Source of the DNA: Pseudomonas violetae
GTDB lineage: Bacteria; Pseudomonadota; Gammaproteobacteria; Pseudomonadales; Pseudomonadaceae
Assembly: GCF_023072615.1 (NCBI RefSeq)
Contig: NZ_JAKNRW010000030.1
Location: forward strand, 1 to 62,128
Reading direction: 5' to 3'
DNA length: 62,128 bases
The notes under the pieces are model-generated. The model searched no databases, was not told the DNA's origin, and saw nothing but the letters and a program-made list of their open reading frames with translations. Both the position numbers and the translations under genes were made by a program. Every line of letters starts with the position of its first letter. The first letter of the stretch is position 1. This document shows, one piece after another, positions 7,729 through 16,468 of this stretch.

Positions 7729-8658
7729 TCAGCGCCCCAATAACCGCGCCAATCCCACATTCATTGGCGTCTGCTCCGGATAGGTAAACCGCTCCAGCAA
7801 CCGTCGATTGTTCGCCCGTGAATGACGAATATCCCCGGAGCGCGCCGGACCGTAGCTCACCGGCGGCAACTCACCCACTACCGCTTCCAGCGCCTGTAGC
7901 ATCTGCTTGAGCGTAGTCGCCTGGTTCCAGCCGACATTGATCGCGCCCACCTCGACCTGCGGCTTCTCGATTGCTTGCACCAGCAGATCGACCAGGTCTT
8001 CGACATAGACAAAATCCCGGGTCTGCTCGCCATCACCAAACACGGTGATCGGCAGGCCTTTCTGCGCCCGTTCGCTGAAGATGCTGATCACCCCGGAGTA
8101 CGGCGAGGACGGATCCTGGCGCGGCCCGAAGATGTTGAAGAACCGGAAGATCACCGGCTCCAAACTGTGCTGGCGTCGGTAGAAGTCAAAATAATGCTCG
8201 CTGGCCAGCTTGTCGGAGGCATAGGGCGTCAACGGCGACTTGGGCGTGTCTTCGTCGATTGACTCGCCTTCACCGTTGTTGCCGTAGACCGCCGCGCTGG
8301 AGGCAAACACCACGCGTTTGACCCCGGCCTGGCGCATGGCTTCGCACACATTCAGCGAGCCTATGAAGTTGCTCTGGTGGGTCTTCACCGGATCATCCAC
8401 CGAAGCCTGGACCGAAGCGACCGCCGCAAGGTGCACCACGGCGCTGCAGCCGGCCATAGTCCGCGCCACCAGCGCTGCATCGGCGACATCACCGAGGACC
8501 AACTCGATCTTGGGATTGTCCAGCGGCAGGTTGCTGCGTTTGCCGGTGGACAGGTCGTCGAGAATGCGCACCGAATGGCCCTTGGCGAGCAAGGCGTCGG
8601 TCAGGTGCGAGCCGATGAAACCGGCACCGCCGGTGATTAGAATTGGGCCGTCAGCCAT
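7729..8658 (-). CDS. NAD-dependent epimerase/dehydratase (extended SDR)
   Basis: 309 residues starting MADGPILITG. Rossmann motif GGAGFIGSHL (about 10-19) and catalytic YASDK (YxxxK) with the upstream Ser in SSAAVYG place it in the GalE/UDP-glucose 4-epimerase-like extended SDRs. Substrate is probably a nucleotide sugar but cannot be specified. The start overlaps the end of the upstream gene by 8 bases, so it is co-translated with it. Similar to PA4068 by position. Confidence 0.88.
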   Translation of the reverse strand: MADGPILITGGAGFIGSHLTDALLAKGHSVRILDDLSTGKRSNLPLDNPKIELVLGDVADAALVARTMAGCSAVVHLAAVASVQASVDDPVKTHQSNFIGSLNVCEAMRQAGVKRVVFASSAAVYGNNGEGESIDEDTPKSPLTPYASDKLASEHYFDFYRRQHSLEPVIFRFFNIFGPRQDPSSPYSGVISIFSERAQKGLPITVFGDGEQTRDFVYVEDLVDLLVQAIEKPQVEVGAINVGWNQATTLKQMLQALEAVVGELPPVSYGPARSGDIRHSRANNRRLLERFTYPEQTPMNVGLARLLGR

Positions 8659-9535
8659 GGCGATAGAACCTGTCCAGTAGGCCCGGGAGCGCCGCGCGCC
8701 AGGCACGCGGTTTGATCCCGAACGTGTGCAGAATTTTCTTGCAGGCCAGCACCGCGTGTTGCGGCTCTTCGGCAGCGTCCGGGCGCGCGGCGTGAGCCTG
8801 GGCGGTCGGCGCTTCGATGGCCAGCGGGTGCAGGTTGCGAGCTTCGGTCAGGATAGCCTGCCCCAGTGCCAGCGGCGTAGTGGCCTCATGCCCGGCGTAA
8901 TGGTAGGTGCCCCAGAGCGGCGCTGCACAATCAAGTTGCTTGAGCACCGAAATAATTACACGGGCGGCATCGTCGACGGGCGTCGGATTGCCTCGGCGGT
9001 CGTCGGCCATCAGCAGTTCATCTGGCTGCTCGGCGCGAGCCAGGAAGCGCCCGAGGGTGCCGTCGACGCTGTCATCGAGCAGCCAGCCGAAGCGCAGCAG
9101 CACGTGCTGCGGGCAAGTGGCCCGCACGCTTTGTTCGATGCGCCACAAGGCCTGGCCACGCAGGCCCAAGGGCACCGGCTCGTCTTTTTCGCTGTAGGCA
9201 GTCGCGCGGGAACCGTCGAACACGCGATAGCTCGACGGTTGCAACAGAACGATGTTGTGGTGCTGGCACAATTCGGCGAGGCGCTCGACTGCGCGTTCCT
9301 GCCCGGCCAGACGCTGTTCACTGACCACCTCGGCCTGGAACCAGTCGAAGTAGTACGCAAGGTTGATCAGCGCATCCGGGCGGGTGTCGTCGAGCAATTG
9401 CGTCAGGCTCGCGGCATCCCAGCCGTCTTGCGGCGGGCGGGGGGCGAGGAAACCGATGTCTTCCTCCGCACCGAGGCGAATCAGCGCCTGCCCAAGGGCA
9501 TTTCCGCCACCCAGTAACATAAGGCGCATTCGCAT
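8651..9535 (-). CDS. RmlD-like sugar-nucleotide-binding protein, apparently lacking the catalytic YxxxK
   Basis: 294 residues from the ATG at 9535 (MRMRLMLLGGGNALGQAL); an in-frame GTG at 9583 is possible, and neither start has a strong ribosome-binding site. The dinucleotide-binding turn is GGGNALG, and the region LQPSSYRVFDG resembles the RmlD/MAT2B fold. Where SDR enzymes carry YxxxK, this protein reads LGLRGQALWRIE, with no Tyr or Lys at the expected places. It is translationally linked to the epimerase, so it may be a non-catalytic partner. PA4069-like by position. Confidence 0.75.
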   Translation of the reverse strand: MRMRLMLLGGGNALGQALIRLGAEEDIGFLAPRPPQDGWDAASLTQLLDDTRPDALINLAYYFDWFQAEVVSEQRLAGQERAVERLAELCQHHNIVLLQPSSYRVFDGSRATAYSEKDEPVPLGLRGQALWRIEQSVRATCPQHVLLRFGWLLDDSVDGTLGRFLARAEQPDELLMADDRRGNPTPVDDAARVIISVLKQLDCAAPLWGTYHYAGHEATTPLALGQAILTEARNLHPLAIEAPTAQAHAARPDAAEEPQHAVLACKKILHTFGIKPRAWRAALPGLLDRFYRHG

Positions 9536-9932
9536 AGAGTCAGCAGGCCCAGTCTGATTGGAACGATGGCTTTTAGACAGCACCCGGGGGTGAGGTCATT
9601 GATAATTGCCGGAATCGTTGCATTTTGCGGGTTTAGTACGCAACCGTCACCCGTAAAGTGTAAATTGCCTCAGGAACTTGCCAATCCCTCCTGTCGCTGC
9701 CCTGGCGGGCTTCCACCCCGCGGTCAGTGCCTGGTTCCGCAACAACTTCCAGACGGTGACTGTCACCCAAGACCCGCAAGGTCCACGAAGTACTCAGCCT
9801 TCAGTACCTGCTGGATCGCCGTGTCGAGTAGCCCACGGCTGCTACCGTCCGTAGCCCGGTCGAAACTTTCTCTATCGCCCCGCAGTCAGCAAAAGAACGG
9901 GGTAGTCCGAGGACCATTAGACGGGAGGCGAC
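9536..9932. other. Gap with possible gene remnants (Lhr-like helicase fragment?)
   Basis: Almost 400 bases with no intact gene. In the + frame, codons 9690-9767 read about PVAALAGFHPAVSAWFRNNF, which resembles the N-terminal start of Lhr-type DEXH helicases (FHPAV.AWF); it has no start codon and loses similarity after about 25 residues. On the minus strand 9763-9880 is an open run ending AEYFVDLAGLG-stop, also without a start. Both look like debris. GGGAGG at 9924-9929 is the ribosome-binding site of the next gene. Confidence 0.35.
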
Positions 9933-10235
9933 ATGGCGGCGATTCATATGGGTATTTCAGGCTGGCGCTACGTGCCCTGGAGGGAGGATTTCTACCCAAA
10001 GGGTTTGACCCAAAAGCGCGAATTGCAATTCGCGTCGAGGGCGGTCAACAGCATCGAAATCTATGGATCGTTCTACGCCCTGCAACGTGCGCAGCGGTAT
10101 GCCGATTGGAACGCCCAAATCCCGTCGGACTTCGTGTTCAGCGTCAAGGCCCCGCAGCTCGTCACCCACGTCAAACGCTTGCGGGACGTGCATGAACCCC
10201 TGGCCAACTGCTTCGCCTCCAGGGTGCTGTCATGA
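9933..10235 (+). pseudogene. Truncated DUF72 (YecE-like) gene
   Basis: 100 residues with a good GGAGG ribosome-binding site and a clear DUF72 N-terminus (MGISGWRY, SFYALQR, DFVFSVKAP, HVKRL). DUF72 proteins are normally around 240-300 residues; here the frame stops right after the family segment FAS-VL, where the following gene begins (ATGA overlap at 10232-10235). The missing C-terminal two thirds suggest a deletion that joined the DUF72 5' end to the EEP gene. It may still be translated and help load ribosomes onto the next gene. Confidence 0.75.
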
Positions 10236-11026
10236 GCCTATCTCAACAGCCCGATGCGCCAGAACGACTGCAAACCCTCGCCCCCGTGCGGCGCTTCACC
10301 GTACTGACGGTCAACACTCACAAGGGTTTTACCGCGCTTAACCGGCGTTTCATCTTGCCTGAACTGCGCGAAGCGGTGCGCGCCGTGTCAGCCGACGTGG
10401 TGTTTTTGCAGGAAGTCCACGGCACTCACGAGCAGCATCCCCAGCGTTACGATAACTGGCCGACGATGCCGCAGTACGAATTCCTCGCCGACAGCCTGTG
10501 GCCCCAATTTGCCTATGGCCGCAACGCGGTCTACCCGGCAGGTGATCACGGTAATGCGCTGCTGTCGAAATTTCAGATCATCCGCCATGACAATCTCGAT
10601 GTGTCCATCAGCGGGCATGAAAACCGCGGGATTTTGCACTGCGTGCTGCGCCTGCCGGGTGACGGTCCGGAGGTGCATGCGATCTGCGTCCACCTGGGCC
10701 TGCGCGAAACCCACCGCAACGAGCAACTGCGCCTGTTGGCCCGACGCCTTGAAGAACTGCCGGAGGATGCGCCAGTGATGGTCGCCGGCGATTTCAATGA
10801 CTGGCGCCAGCGCGCCGACGCCCTGCTCAAGCCCTGCGGTTTGCGCGAAGTGTTCGCCGAGCACCATGGCAAGCCCGCGCGCAGCTTTCCGGCACGGATG
10901 CCGGTACTGCGCCTGGACCGCATCTATGTACGCAACCTCAAGGCCAGCCGTCCGCAGGTATTGGCAACACGGCCCTGGTCCCACCTATCCGACCACGCAC
11001 CGCTATCGGTGGAGATCGAGCTATGA
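10232..11026 (+). CDS. Endonuclease/exonuclease/phosphatase family protein (YbhP-like)
   Basis: 264 residues with the EEP-fold signatures in order: TVNTHKGF (Asn), FLQEVHG (metal-binding Glu), GDHGNALLSKF, VHLGLRE (His), VMVAGDFNDW (Asp/Asn) and C-terminal SDHAPLSVEI (Asp-His). No signal peptide. It is first of a three-gene unit matching E. coli ybhP-clsB-ybhN. The substrate is unknown (nucleic acid or a phospholipid headgroup are both possible for EEP proteins). Confidence 0.85.
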   Translation: MSLSQQPDAPERLQTLAPVRRFTVLTVNTHKGFTALNRRFILPELREAVRAVSADVVFLQEVHGTHEQHPQRYDNWPTMPQYEFLADSLWPQFAYGRNAVYPAGDHGNALLSKFQIIRHDNLDVSISGHENRGILHCVLRLPGDGPEVHAICVHLGLRETHRNEQLRLLARRLEELPEDAPVMVAGDFNDWRQRADALLKPCGLREVFAEHHGKPARSFPARMPVLRLDRIYVRNLKASRPQVLATRPWSHLSDHAPLSVEIEL

Positions 11027-12315
11027 GCATCCCGTCGATGGAGAAAACCACTTTGGACAGCGTTTCCGTACCGCCGGTGCACGAGCCCGCAGCCGTTGAT
11101 GTCGAGTACGGATGGCAAGGCAATAATCGCGTGGAACTGTTGGAAAACGGCGAGGAGTATTTCCCCAGGGTGTTCGAGGCGATGCGCCAGGCCAAGACGG
11201 AAATCATCTTGGAAACCTTCATCGTCTTCGAAGACAAGGTCGGCAACGAACTGCAGGAAGTGCTAATAGGCGCCGCTAAACGAGGGGTGCGCGTTACCGC
11301 CAGCCTCGATGGTTTCGGCTGCGGCGAACTCAGCACAGGCTATCTCACCGCGCTGAGCGAAGCGGGTGTCCGCTTGCAGATCTTCGATCCGGCCCCCAAG
11401 CGCTTGGGCATCCGCACCAACTGGTTTCGCCGGCTGCACCGCAAGATCGTGGTGGTGGACGGCACGATTGCATTTATCGGCGGCATCAACTTTTCCGGCG
11501 ATCACCTGCTCGACTACGGCCCCGAAGCCAAGCAGGATTACTCCGTGGAGATCCAGGGGCCGGCGGTGGCGGACATTCATCATTTTGCCCTGCTGCAAAG
11601 TGGTCGTCCTGCCCGTGCCAAATATTGGTGGCAGCGCCGCCGGCAGCGCCGCTCGGAACTGGCAGTCACTGATCACGATGGCCAGGTGCGCCTGGTGTAT
11701 CGCGACAACGGTGATCACCGCACCGATATCGAAGAGGTCTATCGACAGGTGCTGCGCAGCGCCCAGCGCCGGGTGGTGATCGCAAACGCCTATTTCTTCC
11801 CGGGCTATCGCCTGCTGCGCGAGATCCGCAACGCGGCCCGCCGTGGCGTAGAAGTAAAGCTGATCCTGCAAGGTCAGCCGGACGTGCTGGTGGCCAAACT
11901 GGCTGCACGCATGACCTACGACTACCTGCTCAAATCCGGCGTGCAGATTCACGAATATTGCCAACGCCCGTTGCACGGCAAAGTGGCCTTGGTGGATGAG
12001 GACTGGAGCACCGTTGGCTCAAGCAACCTTGACCCGCTGAGCCTGTCGATGAATCTTGAGGCCAATGTGCTGATTCGCGATCGCACTTTCAATCGTCAGC
12101 TGTTCGAGCGCCTTGAAGACCTGAGCAACAATCACTGCAAGGCCATGTCCGCGCAGACATCGCCGCGTGGGCGGGTGTGGCACATGACCGTGGGTTTTCT
12201 GGTGTTCCACTTCCTGCGTCACTTTCCAGCCTGGGCCGGGTGGTTACCGGCCCATAAGCCGCGCTTGAAACTGTTTACCCTTCCGAACGGGAGCGATCGC
12301 CATGAGCAGCGCTGA
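11023..12315 (+). CDS. clsB: Cardiolipin synthase B-type phospholipase D protein
   Basis: 430 residues with two HKD motifs of the PLD superfamily: HRKIVVVDGTIAFIGGIN (His139, Lys141) and HGKVALVDEDWSTVGSSN in the C-terminal half. Length and absence of N-terminal membrane helices fit ClsB (E. coli YbhO), which makes cardiolipin or phosphatidylglycerol by phosphatidyl transfer. It overlaps the EEP gene by four bases and the YbhN gene by 14 bases, so the three are tightly coupled. Confidence 0.9.
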   Translation: MSIPSMEKTTLDSVSVPPVHEPAAVDVEYGWQGNNRVELLENGEEYFPRVFEAMRQAKTEIILETFIVFEDKVGNELQEVLIGAAKRGVRVTASLDGFGCGELSTGYLTALSEAGVRLQIFDPAPKRLGIRTNWFRRLHRKIVVVDGTIAFIGGINFSGDHLLDYGPEAKQDYSVEIQGPAVADIHHFALLQSGRPARAKYWWQRRRQRRSELAVTDHDGQVRLVYRDNGDHRTDIEEVYRQVLRSAQRRVVIANAYFFPGYRLLREIRNAARRGVEVKLILQGQPDVLVAKLAARMTYDYLLKSGVQIHEYCQRPLHGKVALVDEDWSTVGSSNLDPLSLSMNLEANVLIRDRTFNRQLFERLEDLSNNHCKAMSAQTSPRGRVWHMTVGFLVFHFLRHFPAWAGWLPAHKPRLKLFTLPNGSDRHEQR

Positions 12316-13288
12316 AACACAGTCGGCGCCGCACGCCGAGAGCCCGGGTAAATCTCGCTGGAGTCGCTGGAAACGGCCGCTGACGATGTTGTTTTTCCTG
12401 GCCCTGATCGTGCTGTTCACGATGCTCGCCCGGCGCATCGAATGGAATGAAGTGTTCGACACCCTGGCGGATTTCAAGGTGCGCACCTTGATCATCGCGT
12501 CGGGACTGACGCTGGTGAGTTTCCTGGTATACGCCTGCTTCGACCTGATCGGTCGCACCTACATACGCCAGGACCTGACCTGGAAGCAGATCCTTCCCGT
12601 GGGCATCATCAGCTATGCCTTCAACCTCAATCTCAGCGCCTGGGTCGGCGGTATCGCCATGCGTTATCGCCTGTATTCGCGTCTGGGCGTAAGCAAGTCC
12701 AACATCGCCAAGATCCTCGGCCTCAGCCTGGCGACCAACTGGTTCGGCTACATGGTGATTGCCGGTGCGGTGTTCAGCAGTGGGCTGGTGCGCATGCCGC
12801 CAGGCTGGAAGTTGAGCAGCACAGCCTTGCAGGGCGTCGGGGTGGTGCTGTTGCTGGTGAGCGCTGGGTATCTGGCGGCCTGTCAGTTTTCCAAACGTCG
12901 CGAGTGGTTGATTCGTGGGGTGGAAATCAATTTACCGTCGTTGCGCATGGCCGTCCTGCAACTGGTACTGGGCGCGCTGAATTGGTCATTGATGGCCGCC
13001 GTGATTTTCACCCTGTTGCCGAGCAAGCTCGATTATCCGTTGGTGCTGGGCGTGCTGCTGATCAGCGCCATTGCCGGGGTGATTACCCACATTCCCGCGG
13101 GGCTTGGGGTGCTGGAGGCGGTGTTTGTCGCGCTGCTGCAGCATGAAGCTTCGCGCGGAAGCCTGGTCGCAGGTTTGCTGGCGTACCGGGCGATCTACTT
13201 TATCTTGCCGCTGTTGATTACTTTGGTGATGTATCTGGTGGTGGAGGCAAAGGCCAAGTCGCTGGGGATTGCCAAGAAGCCGGGTTGA
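12302..13288 (+). CDS. YbhN-family integral membrane protein (LPG synthase/flippase TM-like)
   Basis: 328 residues with about eight hydrophobic segments and the UPF0104/YbhN pattern, including SYAFNLNLSAWVGGIAMRYR and the C-terminal HIPAGLGVLEAVF (PxGLGxxE). This is the membrane part related to lysylphosphatidylglycerol synthetases without the aminoacyl-transferase domain. Next to ClsB it probably acts in phospholipid handling at the inner membrane; the exact role is unproven. Confidence 0.85.
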   Translation: MSSAETQSAPHAESPGKSRWSRWKRPLTMLFFLALIVLFTMLARRIEWNEVFDTLADFKVRTLIIASGLTLVSFLVYACFDLIGRTYIRQDLTWKQILPVGIISYAFNLNLSAWVGGIAMRYRLYSRLGVSKSNIAKILGLSLATNWFGYMVIAGAVFSSGLVRMPPGWKLSSTALQGVGVVLLLVSAGYLAACQFSKRREWLIRGVEINLPSLRMAVLQLVLGALNWSLMAAVIFTLLPSKLDYPLVLGVLLISAIAGVITHIPAGLGVLEAVFVALLQHEASRGSLVAGLLAYRAIYFILPLLITLVMYLVVEAKAKSLGIAKKPG

Positions 13289-13308
13289 TGTTGGCGATCT
13301 TACCGACG

Positions 13309-13376
13309 CCATCGCGGGCAGGCTAGCTCTCACAGTTGATCGCAATCTACTGTGGGAGCGAGCCTGCTTGCGATGG
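13309..13376. repeat. REP inverted-repeat pair
   Basis: CCATCGCGGGCAGGCTAGCT at 13309 and its imperfect inverse GAGCGAGCCTGCTTGCGATGG ending 13376 flank a 14-base spacer. It separates the convergent ybhN-like and hydrolase genes. Confidence 0.8.
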
Positions 13377-13396
13377 TTTCAAGAACGCCACACCTC

Positions 13397-14152
13397 TCAC
13401 TTCGACTGAATAACACTCAACCGCTCACCGACCACCATCTCGGTGATCCAGTCCACCAGAATCGAGGTGTACGCCTGCTGTGACACCGGCTCGCTCAAGG
13501 CATGGTCCGCACCATCGATAATCCGGTGCGTCAACGAGTGAGTCTGCTGGCAGGCCGCGCGATAACTCATGATCGTCGCATGCGGTACATAGTCGTCTGT
13601 CTCCGACTCCACCAGCAACACATCCCCGGTGAACTGCGAACACGCGTGTAGTGCCCGATTGCTATCAGCGCGGATCAGCGTGCTGCGGTAGTCACGCAGA
13701 TCAATCTTGTCCAGCGCCCGCTTGGGTGTGTGCCACTGCTCATCGCGATACAGTGCTGGCACGCGCAGCGCCAGCCAACGCACTGGGCGCAATGAGGTCA
13801 GGATCGAAGCCAGGTAACCACCGTAACTGGTGCCAACCACCGCAATCGCCGAAGTATCCAGGGCCGGATGGGCCAGCAGCCGGTCGTAGGCGGCCAGCAA
13901 ATCGCGCAAATTATCCTCACGAGTCACCCGCGTCAGAGGGATGCCGGTGCCGGTGTGCCCACGTAAATCAAAAGTCAGGCACACGCAACCCAACCCGGCA
14001 ATGCCCTTGGCCCGTTCCAGGTCGCGCTCCTGGCTACCTCCCCAGCCGTGCACAAAGAGCACGCCTGGTACTTTGGATTTGGGGCTGAGGAAAGTCCCGC
14101 TCATCTGTTCATCGTCGATGTCGATCTGAATGGTTTCGCTTCTAGCCGTCAT
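13397..14152 (-). CDS. Alpha/beta-hydrolase (dienelactone hydrolase-like peptidase/esterase)
   Basis: 251 residues with the alpha/beta-hydrolase plan: oxyanion region FVHGWGGS, nucleophile elbow GTSYGG (Ser109), acid in ESETDDYVP and His in GADHALS. No signal peptide. The start overlaps the end of the DUF3182 gene by 11 bases, so it is the second gene of that pair. Substrate unknown. Confidence 0.85.
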   Translation of the reverse strand: MTARSETIQIDIDDEQMSGTFLSPKSKVPGVLFVHGWGGSQERDLERAKGIAGLGCVCLTFDLRGHTGTGIPLTRVTREDNLRDLLAAYDRLLAHPALDTSAIAVVGTSYGGYLASILTSLRPVRWLALRVPALYRDEQWHTPKRALDKIDLRDYRSTLIRADSNRALHACSQFTGDVLLVESETDDYVPHATIMSYRAACQQTHSLTHRIIDGADHALSEPVSQQAYTSILVDWITEMVVGERLSVIQSK

Positions 14153-15251
14153 AGGATTTGACCGTCACGTACTTGAGAAGAAAGTCACTGTTTTGCGCAG
14201 GTCCGCGGTACACCTCGATAGCGTCCGACGGCAGCGGCTGATCAATGTAGGTTTCCACCGACGACACACGAATCGCGCGCATCCCCGGATCGTTGACGAA
14301 AGACTGCAAGGCGGCCACCTCAGCGCTACTGGCACCGCCCATGCGCCAGGACTGCTCCAGCACTCCGCTGCGCGCCAGCCCCTTGCTGTCCAGGCCTTGA
14401 GCGATGTCGTAATTGCGCCGCGAAGCATAGAAACCGGGGTAGGTCTCGTCGGCGGCGCTATCAAACACCTGGGCCTGGCGAATCGCCAGCCGCACATCCT
14501 CGGCCAGCGGCAGGTTGAGCAGGTCCTCGTAATAACCCTGGACTACCAGCAGGTTTGAACCGCCGTAGACTTGCTCGCCTTGACCATCCTCAGTCAGGTG
14601 CTGATCGCCGCAGTAACTGAGCACCTGGTCGCCAATGAAGCTCTGACCGACGCTGTGGGTGATCACGTTGTGCAGATCCTGCTCCAGCACCACACCTTCG
14701 TTAAACAGCGCATGGGCTTCGGGACGGGCAAGAATAGTGTCGAAGTGGTCGAGGCTGTCGACCACCTCTTGCCCGCGACCGGCACAGCCGTGCACCGGTT
14801 TGAGACGGATCGGGCCGCTTTGCAGCAGATACTCCGCTGCAGGGCGGGCATCCTCCAGGGAAAAGACACTGAGGCCGTCGAGCACCACTTTACGCACTCT
14901 TTCGGCGAACAACGGCGACCAGCCTTGCGGCGCATGCGCCTGTGGACTGAACAAACCATGGGTGATGGCTTTGGTGCAGATGAAATCGTGGTCGACGTAG
15001 CCACCCCACAAATCCTCCGGCCCCCTGACGCCCAGTTCGCGCGCGGCCGCCACGCCCACCAGCGTCTGGGTCGGCAACAGATACAGGTCGCGATCGCCAT
15101 GCACGCTCGCGTCGTAACTGCCGCCGAATTTCAGCCCTAGGATCTGCGCCAGCCAACGCGCCAGAGCGCGGTTGGTCTCTACCTCATGCTGAGGTGCCTG
15201 GGCTCGCACGGAGTGCGCGACGACCAGTTTCTTGCGGTTTGTTGGGGTCAT
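14142..15251 (-). CDS. DUF3182 family protein, ATP-grasp-like
   Basis: 369 residues, no membrane segment. The central part has ATP-grasp-like elements: IRLKPVHGCAGRGQEVVDS (Lys then a Gly-rich loop), VVLEQDLHNVITHSVGQ and a late GVLEQSWRMGGAS. That suggests a carboxylate-amine ligase fold, but the reaction is unknown. It pairs with the downstream hydrolase by overlap, which hints at a make-and-cut or activate-and-release couple. About 130 non-coding bases upstream hold its promoter region. Confidence 0.7.
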   Translation of the reverse strand: MTPTNRKKLVVAHSVRAQAPQHEVETNRALARWLAQILGLKFGGSYDASVHGDRDLYLLPTQTLVGVAAARELGVRGPEDLWGGYVDHDFICTKAITHGLFSPQAHAPQGWSPLFAERVRKVVLDGLSVFSLEDARPAAEYLLQSGPIRLKPVHGCAGRGQEVVDSLDHFDTILARPEAHALFNEGVVLEQDLHNVITHSVGQSFIGDQVLSYCGDQHLTEDGQGEQVYGGSNLLVVQGYYEDLLNLPLAEDVRLAIRQAQVFDSAADETYPGFYASRRNYDIAQGLDSKGLARSGVLEQSWRMGGASSAEVAALQSFVNDPGMRAIRVSSVETYIDQPLPSDAIEVYRGPAQNSDFLLKYVTVKSYDG

Positions 15252-15380
15252 GCATCCCCCTTCAATATGCGCTTGGTGGATGTCGCAGGATTGGGCTTTG
15301 GATCAAGCCGGCTGCCACCTGCTGGATACCGCCAGGGAATCCTGCGGTTAATCACTCCGACATTTCCCATGATCTAGCGT

Positions 15381-16367
15381 TCAACTCTGGCCAGCGCCCA
15401 CTCCAAAGCGATTACGGTAATCGCTGGGGGCCAGACCAGTGATTTTCCTGAACGTGGCCCGGAACGCACTTGGGTCTTGATACCCCACCGTCCAGGCAAT
15501 GTGATCGATCGTGCCGTTGGTGAATTCGAGCATTTCCCGTGCCTTGCCGACTCGCAGATGCTGGCAATACTCGGTAGGCCTAAGCCCGGTAGCGGCACGA
15601 AACCGGCGCAGAAAAGTGCGCTCTTCCAGCCCCGCTCGTTGCGCCATTGCCGTCAGGGAAACCTCGGTCGCCCCGGCGCTTTGCAGCCAGTGCTGGACCT
15701 TGAGGATCGCCGCGTCGCCATGATTGAGAATAGGTGAGAAGTTACTGCCGCACTCGCTGGCACTGTCACTGTGCTCGACCACCAGAAATCTGGCGGTGCC
15801 GGTAGCGATGCTCGGCCCGAGCAGGCGGTCGACTAGCCGCAAGCCCAACTCTGACCATGCCATCAACCCGGCCGTGGTAATCAGGTCACCGTCATCGACA
15901 ATCGGCGTGTCGGCCTTGAGCGTGATCGCAGGATAACGTTCGGCGAAACCCTTGGCCGAAGTCCAATGCGTGGTGGCGCTACGGCCGTCGAGCAAACCAC
16001 TCTCGGCCAGCAGAATCGAACCCACACAAACGCCACCAAGGGTCGCACCACTGGCATGTTGCTCGCGCAGCCAGCGGAACAATGACGGCGGAGCCTGACC
16101 CTCGGTATAACCGGCAATCGACGGCGGAATCAAAACCGCCGCCAGCGATTTTTCGGGCGCGGGATGGCTGTCATATACCCGGATCGGGGGCAGATCTGCG
16201 GCAACCTGCCAGTGACTGACCCGCAACAGAGGCAATTGTGCAGCCTGATGTTCGGCAGCAATCCGGTTGGCCACCCCGAACAAATCCGTCAACCCATGCA
16301 CCGCCGCCAGCTGCGCGCCTGGATAAATCAGCACGCCCAGCTCTACGACAGTCCTCTGCAGATTCAT
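15381..16367 (-). CDS. GlxA-family AraC-type transcriptional regulator
   Basis: 328 residues from the ATG at 16367 (MNLQRTVVELGVLIYPGAQL), preceded by GGGGGAAAA. The N-terminal two thirds are a DJ-1/PfpI-like domain with the conserved GGVCVGSILLAESGLLDGR loop (Cys114). The C-terminal third is a double helix-turn-helix AraC domain (GLEERTFLRRFRAATG, VGYQDPSAFRATFRKITG). It is divergent from the cysteine-hydrolase gene across 101 bases and is its likely regulator. Confidence 0.9.
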   Translation of the reverse strand: MNLQRTVVELGVLIYPGAQLAAVHGLTDLFGVANRIAAEHQAAQLPLLRVSHWQVAADLPPIRVYDSHPAPEKSLAAVLIPPSIAGYTEGQAPPSLFRWLREQHASGATLGGVCVGSILLAESGLLDGRSATTHWTSAKGFAERYPAITLKADTPIVDDGDLITTAGLMAWSELGLRLVDRLLGPSIATGTARFLVVEHSDSASECGSNFSPILNHGDAAILKVQHWLQSAGATEVSLTAMAQRAGLEERTFLRRFRAATGLRPTEYCQHLRVGKAREMLEFTNGTIDHIAWTVGYQDPSAFRATFRKITGLAPSDYRNRFGVGAGQS

Positions 16368-16468
16368 TGTCAGTTTTCCCCCTTCTATTGTCGGTGCGGC
16401 CAATCCTCGGAACGCCTGCCACCCCTGATACTCCATTCCACACCCACACACTTTTCGAGGAAATGGTC

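Noticed and set aside
9566..10195. A 209-codon + frame over the scar before the EEP gene
   Set aside because: It reads the DUF72 fragment in the wrong frame; the DUF72 frame has the family motifs and the ribosome-binding site.
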